Below are positions 35,313 to 43,617 of a stretch of 57,662 bases of DNA, piece by piece. This stretch comes from Thermoguttaceae bacterium (lineage in GTDB: Bacteria > Planctomycetota > Planctomycetia > Pirellulales > Thermoguttaceae). The stretch lies in the NCBI GenBank assembly GCA_017939795.1, contig JAGBAA010000125.1, forward strand, positions 1 to 57,662, written 5' to 3'. The translations under genes and the position numbers were made by a program. Below the pieces are notes generated by a model, which saw nothing but the letters and a program-made list of their open reading frames with translations, had not been told where the DNA came from and did no database searches. Position 1 is the first letter of the stretch, and each line of letters opens with the position of its first letter.

Positions 35313-36416
35313 ATGAATATTTCGCAGGATGCTGCTGAGCGTCTTCTTGCGTGGTTTCGGGAAAACGGACGCCATGAATTACCGTGGAGGCAGGATCGGA
35401 CTCCGTATCGAGTCTGGGTCAGCGAGATCATGCTGCAGCAGACGCAGGTGAAGACAGTTTTGGCGTACTTTTCGCGTTTTCTTTCAGCTTTCCCGGATGT
35501 GTGCGCACTTGCGGAGGCCGAGGAGGAAACCGTGTTGCGTCAATGGGAAGGTCTGGGATACTATCGCCGGGCCAGACAGATGCACGCGGCGGCAAAAAAG
35601 ATCGCGGAGGAAAGAAACGGGGCGTTTCCGGAAACGTTTGAAGAGATCCTGACGCTTCCCGGAGTCGGACGCTATACTGCGGGAGCGGTCCTTTCATTTG
35701 CGTTTGAGAAACGGTTTCCGATCCTGGAAGCGAACACACAGAGGCTCTTTGCCCGGCTGAATGGGCTGGAAATTCCAGTTTCGACCGGTCCCGCCCAGAA
35801 GATACTTTGGGGAACGGCAGAAGATTGGATCTCTGAACGTGTTTCCGACGCGAGTCCCTGTGCGCTGAATACGGCACTCATGGATCTTGGGAGTCTTGTC
35901 TGTACGCCGCAGGATCCGAAATGTGCAGAGTGTCCGCTTGCCCGGGAATGTGAAGCACTGCGTATGGATCGGACTGTAGAGATCCCGGTTTCCGGAAAGA
36001 AAATGCTCTACGAAAATCGTGAAGAAGCTGCGGTACTCATTTTTCGGAGACGAATGGACGGGAAACGGGAATTCCTGCTCCTTCGGTACGTTGAAGGAGA
36101 ATGGTGGGCCGGTCTGTGGGATTTTCCGCGAACTCAGATTCATTCGGAAGACGCTCGAAAGGAACTTGCCGATTTCGTCTGGAAAACGACCGGATTGAAA
36201 GTCCAGGCGGAAGAGGAACTCCGAACGTTTCGTCATGCCGTCACCCGATACCGGATCCGCCTGCGGACATTTTGTGCGGCGGAGTTCCTGAAAGATGCCG
36301 AAAACGTGATTTTGGAAAGAACGCCGGCCGGCGGAGAGATCCGATGGGTCTGCGAGGAGGAACTCGAAACGTTTCCGCTCTGCTCTACCGGACGCAAAAT
36401 TGCGGAATTGCTTTAG
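35313..36416 (+). CDS. mutY: A/G-specific adenine DNA glycosylase with altered catalytic Asp
   Basis: 367 residues. It has MutY architecture: helix-hairpin-helix glycosylase domain (LPWRQDRTPYRVWVSEIMLQQTQV, catalytic Glu38), LPGVGRYTAGAV, the [4Fe-4S] set C-x6-C-x2-C-x5-C (CTPQDPKCAECPLAREC) and a C-terminal NUDIX-like 8-oxoG recognition domain (WAGLWDFPR, FRHAVTRYRIRL). It removes A opposite 8-oxoguanine. The segment that reads LDGN in E. coli (Asp138) reads LEAN here, so the second catalytic acid is Glu139 and the next Gly is Ala. The enzyme may still act, perhaps more slowly. Confidence 0.92.
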   Translation: MNISQDAAERLLAWFRENGRHELPWRQDRTPYRVWVSEIMLQQTQVKTVLAYFSRFLSAFPDVCALAEAEEETVLRQWEGLGYYRRARQMHAAAKKIAEERNGAFPETFEEILTLPGVGRYTAGAVLSFAFEKRFPILEANTQRLFARLNGLEIPVSTGPAQKILWGTAEDWISERVSDASPCALNTALMDLGSLVCTPQDPKCAECPLARECEALRMDRTVEIPVSGKKMLYENREEAAVLIFRRRMDGKREFLLLRYVEGEWWAGLWDFPRTQIHSEDARKELADFVWKTTGLKVQAEEELRTFRHAVTRYRIRLRTFCAAEFLKDAENVILERTPAGGEIRWVCEEELETFPLCSTGRKIAELL

Positions 36417-36424
36417 GAATGCAC

Positions 36425-36472
36425 GAAAAAAGGCTCCATATTTTCCAGAGAAGGAAAGACGGAGCCTTTTTT
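36425..36472. terminator. Bidirectional terminator after mutY
   Basis: AAAAAAGGCTCC pairs with GGAGCCTTTTTT across a 23-nt loop, between convergent genes. Confidence 0.85.
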
Positions 36473-36504
36473 CATGAATCGCAGTCAGCCGCTGGGTTTA
36501 GGAG

Positions 36505-39500
36505 TCAGTGGGCTGGCGCTGTGTTCTGAGCGGCGGCGTTTTGCGGGCATCCGCTGTTTTCTTCCGTGAAATTCAGTCCCATCTGGAACCAGCCGTTTTC
36601 TGCCTGGATGAAAATCGGTCGGATCCGAAGTTTGGCGAAACCTGCCGCAGCATCTCCGGCATTTTTCAGAACCGGCACTTCCTTGATCTCAACTTCATCT
36701 TTGAAGACCTCCTGAAGCCGTTTTCCCATGACGCGGCGCAGGCTCACGATGCTGGCGGGAAGGCGTTTTTTGACGGTCGGATCGAAATCCGACGGAAGGA
36801 TCTCCACACCGCCTTCACGCACCAGGACAAACATTCCATCCTGAACATTGACGGCATACGTGACCGAAATGTCCAGCGGCGGATATGTTTTGCTTTCATG
36901 CGTCAGCTTGCTGCAATGAAGCGAAAGCCGGATCTTTCCGTCACGCAGAGACGCTTTCATCGGCCATTCTTTGATGAACTGAATGTTCCATTCGGGAGCG
37001 TATTGAGAATCGGAGGAAGATTTCTCTGCCTTTTCAGAAGCATCCTCGGCATCCTGTTCCGCATTCAGCCATTTCGGCATGCTGGCGAGAAGCTGTTTGC
37101 CGGCACGTTCATTCATGAGGACCCCGCGGAAGAAGCCTGCCGTGATGTTCTGAAGCGAAGTCTCATGGACCGCGAAATAAATATCGCAGGGCGTACATGG
37201 TTCCGGTGCCGTCTCCGGTGCCGAAAACGCATCGCTGTTCAGAAGGTGCATTCTGGCGTGAACTCCCGTGTCGTCAGACCACATCTGCGTCTCTGCCATG
37301 TGGACATTGCGCGGAGCAAGGTGGCGGAAAAGGATCTCTTCGTATCGGGAATTCCACTCGTTCAGGATCGTGTCGATCGCACTGTCGAAACGCTGTCGGA
37401 GACGTACGGTATTTTCGGCGATCGCCTGGCGTTCCGTTTCGTCTTTTTTCGCAAAAGCACGGCGGGTCACGAAATTTTCGATCAGGTGTCGGTTGCGGAT
37501 GTCCTGAACGCCTTCGATCCGGGAATTCGTGCGGATCTGGACTTTTGCCGGAGTGGAATCCAGACCGGTTTCATCCATCAGGATATTTTTTCCTACGAAG
37601 ATCCGGCTTTTCGCACGGGAGGAAATGATCGCCGGACCGGCATACGTGCGCGTTTTGCTGTCCGAGGAACCGTCGAGGATGATCCCGATCTCGATCTTTT
37701 CCGGATTCAGAACGGGTCCTACCGTCAGATTGCCGCTGAAGAGCGATTTGCCGCGGATCGTTCCCTGAGGGATCTGATTCCGGATCTCGTCTTCCATTTC
37801 GATAAATCGGCTTCCGTAGCGTTCAAATACCGTATTGCTGACGTGAGCCACGATGTTCGGCTGGGACCACATGGCACGCGTACAGCAAACGTACGGTTTC
37901 GCCTGACCGGTCTTTTCCAGCCAGCGGGTGAGGTCCGCGATCGCACACTGAACTTCAGAAGTGGGTGCCGAAATCGCAAGGAGCAGGAGTCGGCGCATCC
38001 GTCCACGGGCATCGCGGAAAAGTTTCTCGGCATACGCTGGCGAGTGAAGCTGGGCTTCCAGTGCGAGGTAGTGGCCGATCGCGTTCTGAAGGTCCGTGAA
38101 ATACTCAAGTTCCAGACCGTACACTCCGCAGGAAAGACGGTGGAATACTTCCAGGAGGGCCGTATGGTCCGCTTCTTTTTCGAGTTGAAGAACATCCCAG
38201 TGAAGGAGCTGCTTCCAAAGCTGGCGTTTGGCGGCCGGTGTTTTGGCGAAGAGACGCTCCACGCGATTTGCTGCCGCACGGATCTGCGTATAGGCTGCCG
38301 TCAGGTCTTCCTCTTGCGGGACCTCATATTGGGCGTGTGCCCAAACCTTGAAAAGCAGCCGGGCATCCTGTTCGAAATTTCCTGAAAGAGTGAGTTCATC
38401 GATCGACGGAGCGTCCGTCAGGTTAAGAGCAAACTCTGCCAGTTTCGCTTCGAGCTGGATCGAGGTTTTCGGAAGAGCAAGCAGGCTCTCGTCGTCCGAG
38501 GTCTCTGCATGGAGTTCATCCTCGGACGCATTTTCATTGGCGGCATTCGACGCTTTTTCAGCATCCTGACGGGCGGCCTGGCTGGAAATTGCCGATTCGT
38601 TCTGTTTCGGCATTTCTGCATCCTGAACCGCTACGATCTCTTCGTTAAGGTCAGGGATCTCTGTTTCCATTTCAGGCTCTTTCTCACGAGAGTCCTGCGT
38701 GTCGGTATGGGCGAGAGCTTCTGCCTGATTTTCTTCGCAGGCGGAACCCGGTGTTTCAGATTCGAACGGGAGTTCCGGAACCGTCAATTCATTGCCGGGA
38801 ATTTCCGGAGCGACCCATGCAATGTCGACACGCTGAGCTTCCAGAGCATCATTTTCCGCGGTGTTTTCCGTAACGTCATTTTCCGCGACGGTGTTTTCCG
38901 TAACGGCGTTTTCCGTAACGTCATTTTCCGCGACGGCGTTTTCAGAAACGGCGTTTTCCGTAACGTCATTTTCCGCGACGGCGTTTTCCGTAACGTCATT
39001 TTCCGCGACGGCGTTTTCAGAAACGCCTTCTAATGTCGGAGGAGCGAGTGGTACAGGCTCGGAGACATCAGGAGAAACTTCCTGTTCCGCAGGGATCGCC
39101 GTATTCTTCGATGCGAGCATCTGCTCCGTATTCAGCGAGTCTTGCGAAGAGGAGGAAGTTTGATTTTTCTGTGCAAGAACTCTCTGCAGAGGCGAGGTCT
39201 TCCGGGAACGGCTGACCATGTTTTCGTTGGTGCCGTCCTTTTTATGGGAGTCTTCCTGGAGTTCGGTGTCTTCCAGTGCGAGCATGACCGACGGTTCATC
39301 ATCTTCCGTAAAGAGCTCCGCGGAATTTTCAGCGGGAGCTTCTATCTCATTCATGCGTTCAGATTTCTGTTCCGCCGTTTTTTCCACGTTGGCGGCAAGA
39401 AGAAGTTCCGATCGATCGGGAACAGGATGAAGTGCACGGTCTGTGAGGAGAGATTCCGAGGCAGTCGTCCCCGCAAAAAATGTTTCAAAAATGGAACTTT

Positions 39501-39861
39501 TCTGCCATTTTCGCAGAGCGGTAAGGGAGTCGCGCAATGCCGTCAGTTCCGGTTTGGAATCCACTCCGTATGCGAAATTACACGTAACGATACTGCGGTC
39601 CAGCAGCTGTCGGGAATCCGGATCTGCAGAGTGAAGTGCCGATTTCAGCTCCGAAATATTCAAATATTCGCCCCACGCTTTCATGCCGGTCGATGGGTAA
39701 GCCATGAGTTTTTCGACACGATCCATATCCTGCTGGACGATGGCCTGAAGTGCGGCTTCTGTTTTGCTGTGCTTTTGGTGCTCCTGGTAGGATGCGGCTC
39801 CCAGGGAAGTGACGAGCAAAAAGAAAGCGCCTCCCCATGCAGCGGTTTTGGTGTTGAACAT
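36505..39861 (-). CDS. Large membrane-anchored protein with ENxV repeats
   Basis: 1118 residues from ATG 39861 with GGAG upstream. Residues about 5-24 (TAAWGGAFFLLVTSLGAASY) form one membrane segment. The first half is acidic, Glu/Ser/Asn-rich and likely disordered; around residues 277-335 it holds a run of five-residue repeats of ENAV(A/T/S)/ENDVT type. The second half (from about 460) looks folded, with alpha-helical then mixed segments. No known family was recognised. Planctomycetes carry large proteins of this build near the cytoplasmic membrane. It appears to be a single-gene unit. Confidence 0.8.
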   Translation of the reverse strand: MFNTKTAAWGGAFFLLVTSLGAASYQEHQKHSKTEAALQAIVQQDMDRVEKLMAYPSTGMKAWGEYLNISELKSALHSADPDSRQLLDRSIVTCNFAYGVDSKPELTALRDSLTALRKWQKSSIFETFFAGTTASESLLTDRALHPVPDRSELLLAANVEKTAEQKSERMNEIEAPAENSAELFTEDDEPSVMLALEDTELQEDSHKKDGTNENMVSRSRKTSPLQRVLAQKNQTSSSSQDSLNTEQMLASKNTAIPAEQEVSPDVSEPVPLAPPTLEGVSENAVAENDVTENAVAENDVTENAVSENAVAENDVTENAVTENTVAENDVTENTAENDALEAQRVDIAWVAPEIPGNELTVPELPFESETPGSACEENQAEALAHTDTQDSREKEPEMETEIPDLNEEIVAVQDAEMPKQNESAISSQAARQDAEKASNAANENASEDELHAETSDDESLLALPKTSIQLEAKLAEFALNLTDAPSIDELTLSGNFEQDARLLFKVWAHAQYEVPQEEDLTAAYTQIRAAANRVERLFAKTPAAKRQLWKQLLHWDVLQLEKEADHTALLEVFHRLSCGVYGLELEYFTDLQNAIGHYLALEAQLHSPAYAEKLFRDARGRMRRLLLLAISAPTSEVQCAIADLTRWLEKTGQAKPYVCCTRAMWSQPNIVAHVSNTVFERYGSRFIEMEDEIRNQIPQGTIRGKSLFSGNLTVGPVLNPEKIEIGIILDGSSDSKTRTYAGPAIISSRAKSRIFVGKNILMDETGLDSTPAKVQIRTNSRIEGVQDIRNRHLIENFVTRRAFAKKDETERQAIAENTVRLRQRFDSAIDTILNEWNSRYEEILFRHLAPRNVHMAETQMWSDDTGVHARMHLLNSDAFSAPETAPEPCTPCDIYFAVHETSLQNITAGFFRGVLMNERAGKQLLASMPKWLNAEQDAEDASEKAEKSSSDSQYAPEWNIQFIKEWPMKASLRDGKIRLSLHCSKLTHESKTYPPLDISVTYAVNVQDGMFVLVREGGVEILPSDFDPTVKKRLPASIVSLRRVMGKRLQEVFKDEVEIKEVPVLKNAGDAAAGFAKLRIRPIFIQAENGWFQMGLNFTEENSGCPQNAAAQNTAPAH
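38860..39030 (-). repeat. 15-bp minisatellite encoding ENxV(A/T/S)
   Basis: About eleven degenerate 15-bp units (gcgttttccgtaacg, tcattttccgcgacg and variants) arranged in higher-order pairs. All stay in frame. Confidence 0.9.
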
Positions 39862-40266
39862 TCAATACTCCGTGAAAAACTAAACTGTACGACGTCCCTG
39901 CCCCGTGGTGTGCTCAAGGCACAAGAGACCCCCACTCTGTAAATCGTAAAGACGGGACCGAATATTTATTGGACTTCCCATCTGGATCCGGTTTTTTTCG
40001 GATTCCTGCGTTGATCGGACTTTTTATCGTGGATGCGTTGAATGTGCAAAATGGATAAAATGGAGTGTTTTGGGAGAGCGCGGAAAAAGCACTTGAGAAG
40101 GAGGGCGTCTTCAGATCGAAAAAGAGCCGGATCGATTCAATTTGGGAAAGATACTGAAAATACAGAGGCTGGGGGTATGGGGGAGAACGAGCTGTTTTAA
40201 AATGGAAAGAGGAAATGGAATTTTCCAAAAAATGTCGGAAAAAAATTTTTTTCGTGGAATTTCCTC
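39862..40266. other. Divergent intergenic region without a gene
   Basis: About 400 bp between the large ENxV protein and the PLP-fold gene. Both strands have only chance readings with no ribosome site. It should hold the promoter of the large protein, but no convincing -35/-10 pair was found. Confidence 0.5.
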
Positions 40267-40295
40267 TTGAAGGAATCCGAAATATCTGGTAAACT
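40267..40295 (+). promoter_or_regulatory. Promoter of the PLP-fold gene
   Basis: TTGAAG (40267-40272), 17-bp spacer, TAAACT (40290-40295). Confidence 0.65.
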
Positions 40296-40340
40296 TGAAC
40301 ACAAATCGTTTGTGTGTCCTGAAAAACGCAGAAAGGTCCA

Positions 40341-41369
40341 ATGTATTCATTCTGTCCGTCCGATTACCTGGCTATCCGAACCTCGCCTGAGATCCTTCAG
40401 CTGACGTTCGATTCTGAAGAACCTGTGGATTACTATCAGGTTTTTGAGGGGAAGGTCGCGCAATTTTTTCAGGCAGAATCGGTCCTTTTCTTCCCTGACG
40501 GTTATCTTGCGCTGGTGGCTCTTTTGCGAAATATCCTTCAGGATGGAGATGAGCTTTTTGTGCCGCAGGATACCGACGGTTCGATCCCGGATGTTCTGGA
40601 GATCGTGCAGAGACAGTATGAGGGCGTGCGGACGCATCTTTTGACGCCGGCTGCATTGGCGGAACTGCCGGACACGGCTTCGCGCGTGGTGCTGCTGGCG
40701 AATGGGATCTGCGAGACCTCCGGAACGGTCGCTCCGCTGGATCAGTGGCGTGAAATGCTGCGCGAGCTTTACGAGAAACGAGGGATCCCCAGCGTCGTCA
40801 TCCTCGATGATTCACTGGGGGTCGGGCTTCTGGGAGCCAATTACCGCGGAACATTGGAGCATTTCGGGATCCGGCCGGACATGGTGCCGGATGTTGAGAA
40901 AGATGTCCAGTTCTTTTTCAGCGGGTCTTTGGCGGATGCTTTCGGAAACAGCGGAGGCTTTTTAGTCGGAAATCGCCGATGGCTTCGGACGCTTCGAAAA
41001 GGGGAACCCTGCTGCTGTACGAAGAATCAGATGCCGCTTTCGAATATCGTGGCGGGGATCCGCGCGCTGGAACTTGCACAGGAATGCCGTCGGCATGAAG
41101 CTCTTCTGGAAAATGCCGAAAAACTGAAACAGAAGTTGACGGAAAAGGGGATCGAGTTCATTTCCCGGCAGGAGCTGCCGTTTGTGCTCGTAAATGCTTC
41201 GGATCCGCGGAATATCGTGAAGGGAATGGGGGCGAAAGGATGTCGGATCGCCATGACCCGTTTTACGAAAAAGCCGCGTTTGTGCATTGCCGTCAACGCG
41301 GAACATGATGAGGTCGAGATGGATTTTCTGACCCAGACACTTGCAGACCTTCTGTTTGAAGAAAAATAA
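40341..41369 (+). CDS. Degenerate alpha-oxoamine-synthase-like PLP-fold protein lacking the lysine
   Basis: 342 residues; GAAAGG precedes the ATG. It aligns through its length with the BioF/KBL/serine palmitoyltransferase family: PSDYLAIRTSPEI (for SNNYLGL), FPDGYLALVALL, ANGICETSGTVAPL, ILDDSLGVGLLGANYRGTLEHFG (for DEAHSxGxxGxxGRGxxEHxG) and FFSGSLADAFGNSGGF. The last is where GTxSKAxGxxGG holds the PLP lysine; here Asp199 replaces it. The His of DEAHS is Leu159, while the Asp that pairs with the cofactor ring (156) remains. It cannot form the normal internal aldimine, so it is probably a pseudoenzyme or uses unusual chemistry. Acyl-CoA substrates cannot be assigned. Confidence 0.8.
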   Translation: MYSFCPSDYLAIRTSPEILQLTFDSEEPVDYYQVFEGKVAQFFQAESVLFFPDGYLALVALLRNILQDGDELFVPQDTDGSIPDVLEIVQRQYEGVRTHLLTPAALAELPDTASRVVLLANGICETSGTVAPLDQWREMLRELYEKRGIPSVVILDDSLGVGLLGANYRGTLEHFGIRPDMVPDVEKDVQFFFSGSLADAFGNSGGFLVGNRRWLRTLRKGEPCCCTKNQMPLSNIVAGIRALELAQECRRHEALLENAEKLKQKLTEKGIEFISRQELPFVLVNASDPRNIVKGMGAKGCRIAMTRFTKKPRLCIAVNAEHDEVEMDFLTQTLADLLFEEK

Positions 41370-41377
41370 GAGCATCG

Positions 41378-41415
41378 GGATCCTGCCGGACGGTTTGGAT
41401 CCCGTTTATTTTTGA
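41378..41415 (+). terminator. Terminator of the PLP-fold gene
   Basis: The stem CGGGATCC / GGATCCCG is followed by TTTATTTTT. Confidence 0.9.
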
Positions 41416-41481
41416 AATCGGACCGGATCTCTTGACCTGGACCAAAATCTCCGGCGGTTCACGAATTTTTCGGACGGCGTT

Positions 41482-43356
41482 TTATTTTTGCGGCAGCCAG
41501 ACTCGAAAACGTTCCAGATTCTGAAAGATCTGCGGTTCCGTGGGATCCATTTCGTGGGCTTTTTTCTGGACCTCAAAGGCTTTTTCGTATTCTTTTCTTG
41601 CGAAATGGACCATTCCCAGCGTGTCGGCGAGACCGGCAGATTCCGGACGAAGCTGCGTCATTTCCTGCGCATACTCCAAGGCTTTTTCCAATCGAGATCC
41701 CGTATTGGCCGCCAGCCAGGCGAATTCATTCAGAGCCAGACTTTTTTCTTCCGGATCGGTGAATGGATTCTGTCCCAGAAGCGTGATCTTTTTCTCTGAC
41801 GCATCCAGAAATTTTTGAGTCAGTGAGTCGAGATCCTTCATCCGGGCTTCATCTTTCGTGAATTGGGCGAGCTGCCGTGCAAGGATGAGGAGGTCGATGT
41901 CCAGTTCTTCCATGGGCGTTTTTTTAAGATAGTTTTCCAGACGGGTCCCGGCCTCAGCGTATTTTTGTTCCTGAATATCTTTGAGGGAATTGAGCGACAC
42001 AAGGACGTCGGCCATCTGATCCACGTTCTTCTGGGCGTCCGAATTTTTGCTCAGGAACGAAAAATGCCGAACTTCACGGCACAGTGCGATCGCGGCGTCG
42101 TACTGTCCGAGACTTTTCCATATCGAGATCAGGGGTGGCGAGAATACGTTTTTTTCGCGCATTTCCATATCTTTGAAAAGCGAATCAAGGAGACGGATAC
42201 ACCACTCCGTGTGTCCCTCATGCAGAATGAGCTGGGCCTGCCGGAAAAACAGGATCACGAGATTCTTGTGCATTTCCATGGATGGGAGTGTGTTCTCCCG
42301 AAGAGAATACTCTTTTCTCATGAAGACGTTTTGAAAAAAATCGTCTGCCATTTCCGGTCGACCTGCCTGGTAAAGTGCACAGCAGAGAGTCAGATCCAGT
42401 TCCCGCATAAAAAGAAGGTCCATCGGATCCGGATCGCCGGCGGCACGATCAAGAAAACGGTCTCGAAATGCACGGAGTTTCCCTGCGGCTTGGTCGGTTT
42501 CCTGCTGAGAGGTGTCCGTATTGGATTCCGGGCTGTTCAGCGTGGAAACGGATCCCGATGCTTGAGAAAGAGCCGGATCGAGAGCTTCTTCCAAGGCAAG
42601 CAGTGCGAGCAGAAGCTGTTTTCCGGAAGTCTGGACCGATTCTGCGAGAAGATACTGACGGATCTCGGGAATGAGTGCTTTCCGGCTCTGCTCGGCTTTC
42701 TGATTTTCGGTTTCCCAAAAATGGGGATCCGGGTACGCTCTTTCTTCCGGGAAAAGGGTCGGAAATTTCGTGAAATTCCGTTTTCCGGGAAGAGCCCGGT
42801 AGGTTCCGAGAGCCGCAAGCCGGGAAAGATGAGGATCTTTTTCCTGAAGGGTGATCCGGAGGAGCGGCGTGAGGGCGAGTTCTTCCGGGAGGTACGTCAG
42901 GGCGTAGATCGGCAAAAGACGCAGATGTTTCAGCCGGCTGCTTTCGTACTGTTTCAGAAGTTCCGCGACCCGGGGCGGATCGCCTGTGCGGTGTATTCCG
43001 TTTTGGAGCATCTGAAGGTAAAAATCCGCAGATTCTGCGATCGTGAAATCTTCATGAGATCCAGCTTCCTTCAGGAGCGGAATGGCCGAGCTGCCGTACT
43101 GAAGGAGCTGACGGCCGGCTTCTTCACGAGTTCGGCTGGATGTTGAACCGAGCTGAAAAATGAGGGTTTCGATCTGTGCTTTTTCTGCTTCACCGAGAGC
43201 TTTTTCCCGAAAGTCGGCGGCATTCAGGGAACCGGCGCAGAGGCACGAAAAGATGAGGACGGCGGAGAAGATCAGACCCGGATGCGGGATCCTGCCGGAC
43301 GCGGACGGAGATCCTTCATGGAAGGAACGGTATCTTTTTGCAAAAGGGAAACGCAT
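41482..43356 (-). CDS. Exported HEAT/TPR-repeat protein
   Basis: 624 residues if begun at ATG 43356; no start here has a good ribosome site and a TTG at 43422 would extend it. A hydrophobic segment (PGLIFSAVLIFSCLCAGSLNA, about residues 27-47) acts as signal peptide after a basic lead. The N-terminal part (QLGSTSSRTREEAGRQLLQYGSSAIPLLKEA) resembles HEAT-type repeats common in planctomycete secreted proteins. The C-terminal 150 residues are TPR-like (LNEFAWLAANTGSRLEKALEYAQEMTQLRP, ADTLGMVHFARKEYEKAFEVQKKAHEM). It is a likely scaffold in the periplasm; partner unknown. Confidence 0.75.
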   Translation of the reverse strand: MRFPFAKRYRSFHEGSPSASGRIPHPGLIFSAVLIFSCLCAGSLNAADFREKALGEAEKAQIETLIFQLGSTSSRTREEAGRQLLQYGSSAIPLLKEAGSHEDFTIAESADFYLQMLQNGIHRTGDPPRVAELLKQYESSRLKHLRLLPIYALTYLPEELALTPLLRITLQEKDPHLSRLAALGTYRALPGKRNFTKFPTLFPEERAYPDPHFWETENQKAEQSRKALIPEIRQYLLAESVQTSGKQLLLALLALEEALDPALSQASGSVSTLNSPESNTDTSQQETDQAAGKLRAFRDRFLDRAAGDPDPMDLLFMRELDLTLCCALYQAGRPEMADDFFQNVFMRKEYSLRENTLPSMEMHKNLVILFFRQAQLILHEGHTEWCIRLLDSLFKDMEMREKNVFSPPLISIWKSLGQYDAAIALCREVRHFSFLSKNSDAQKNVDQMADVLVSLNSLKDIQEQKYAEAGTRLENYLKKTPMEELDIDLLILARQLAQFTKDEARMKDLDSLTQKFLDASEKKITLLGQNPFTDPEEKSLALNEFAWLAANTGSRLEKALEYAQEMTQLRPESAGLADTLGMVHFARKEYEKAFEVQKKAHEMDPTEPQIFQNLERFRVWLPQK

Positions 43357-43440
43357 TTTTCGGCTCGTTCTGGTTTCGTGTGAGTGGCTCTGAAGGAGAA
43401 AACTGTCCAAACAAAAGGACAAATGCTGCCTCTTTTCCAG

Positions 43441-43469
43441 ATTTTAGCGCAAGGAGGTCAAAATGTCAA
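43441..43469 (-). promoter_or_regulatory. Promoter of the HEAT/TPR gene
   Basis: On minus, TTGACA (43464-43469), 17-bp spacer, TAAAAT (43441-43446). Confidence 0.75.
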
Positions 43470-43555
43470 GGGGGGGAAACCGCGGGGAACCGGAAAAGTA
43501 AGACCGAGGACGGTACAGATCCGCAGGAAACAGAAGACCGCAGGGGGAACCAAAA

Positions 43556-43584
43556 CAAAAGCGGCACCGAAAGTACCGCTTTTG
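43556..43584 (-). terminator. Terminator of the second Gfo/Idh/MocA gene
   Basis: The stem CAAAAGCGG / CCGCTTTTG has an 11-nt loop, then a TTTTGG tract on minus. Confidence 0.75.
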
Positions 43585-43617
43585 CTGACAGATGATCAAA
43601 AGACCTTTCCGGTCATT

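Noticed and set aside
39862..40266. Small minus-strand genes in the divergent gap
   Set aside because: Frames lack ribosome sites and their products have no typical composition.
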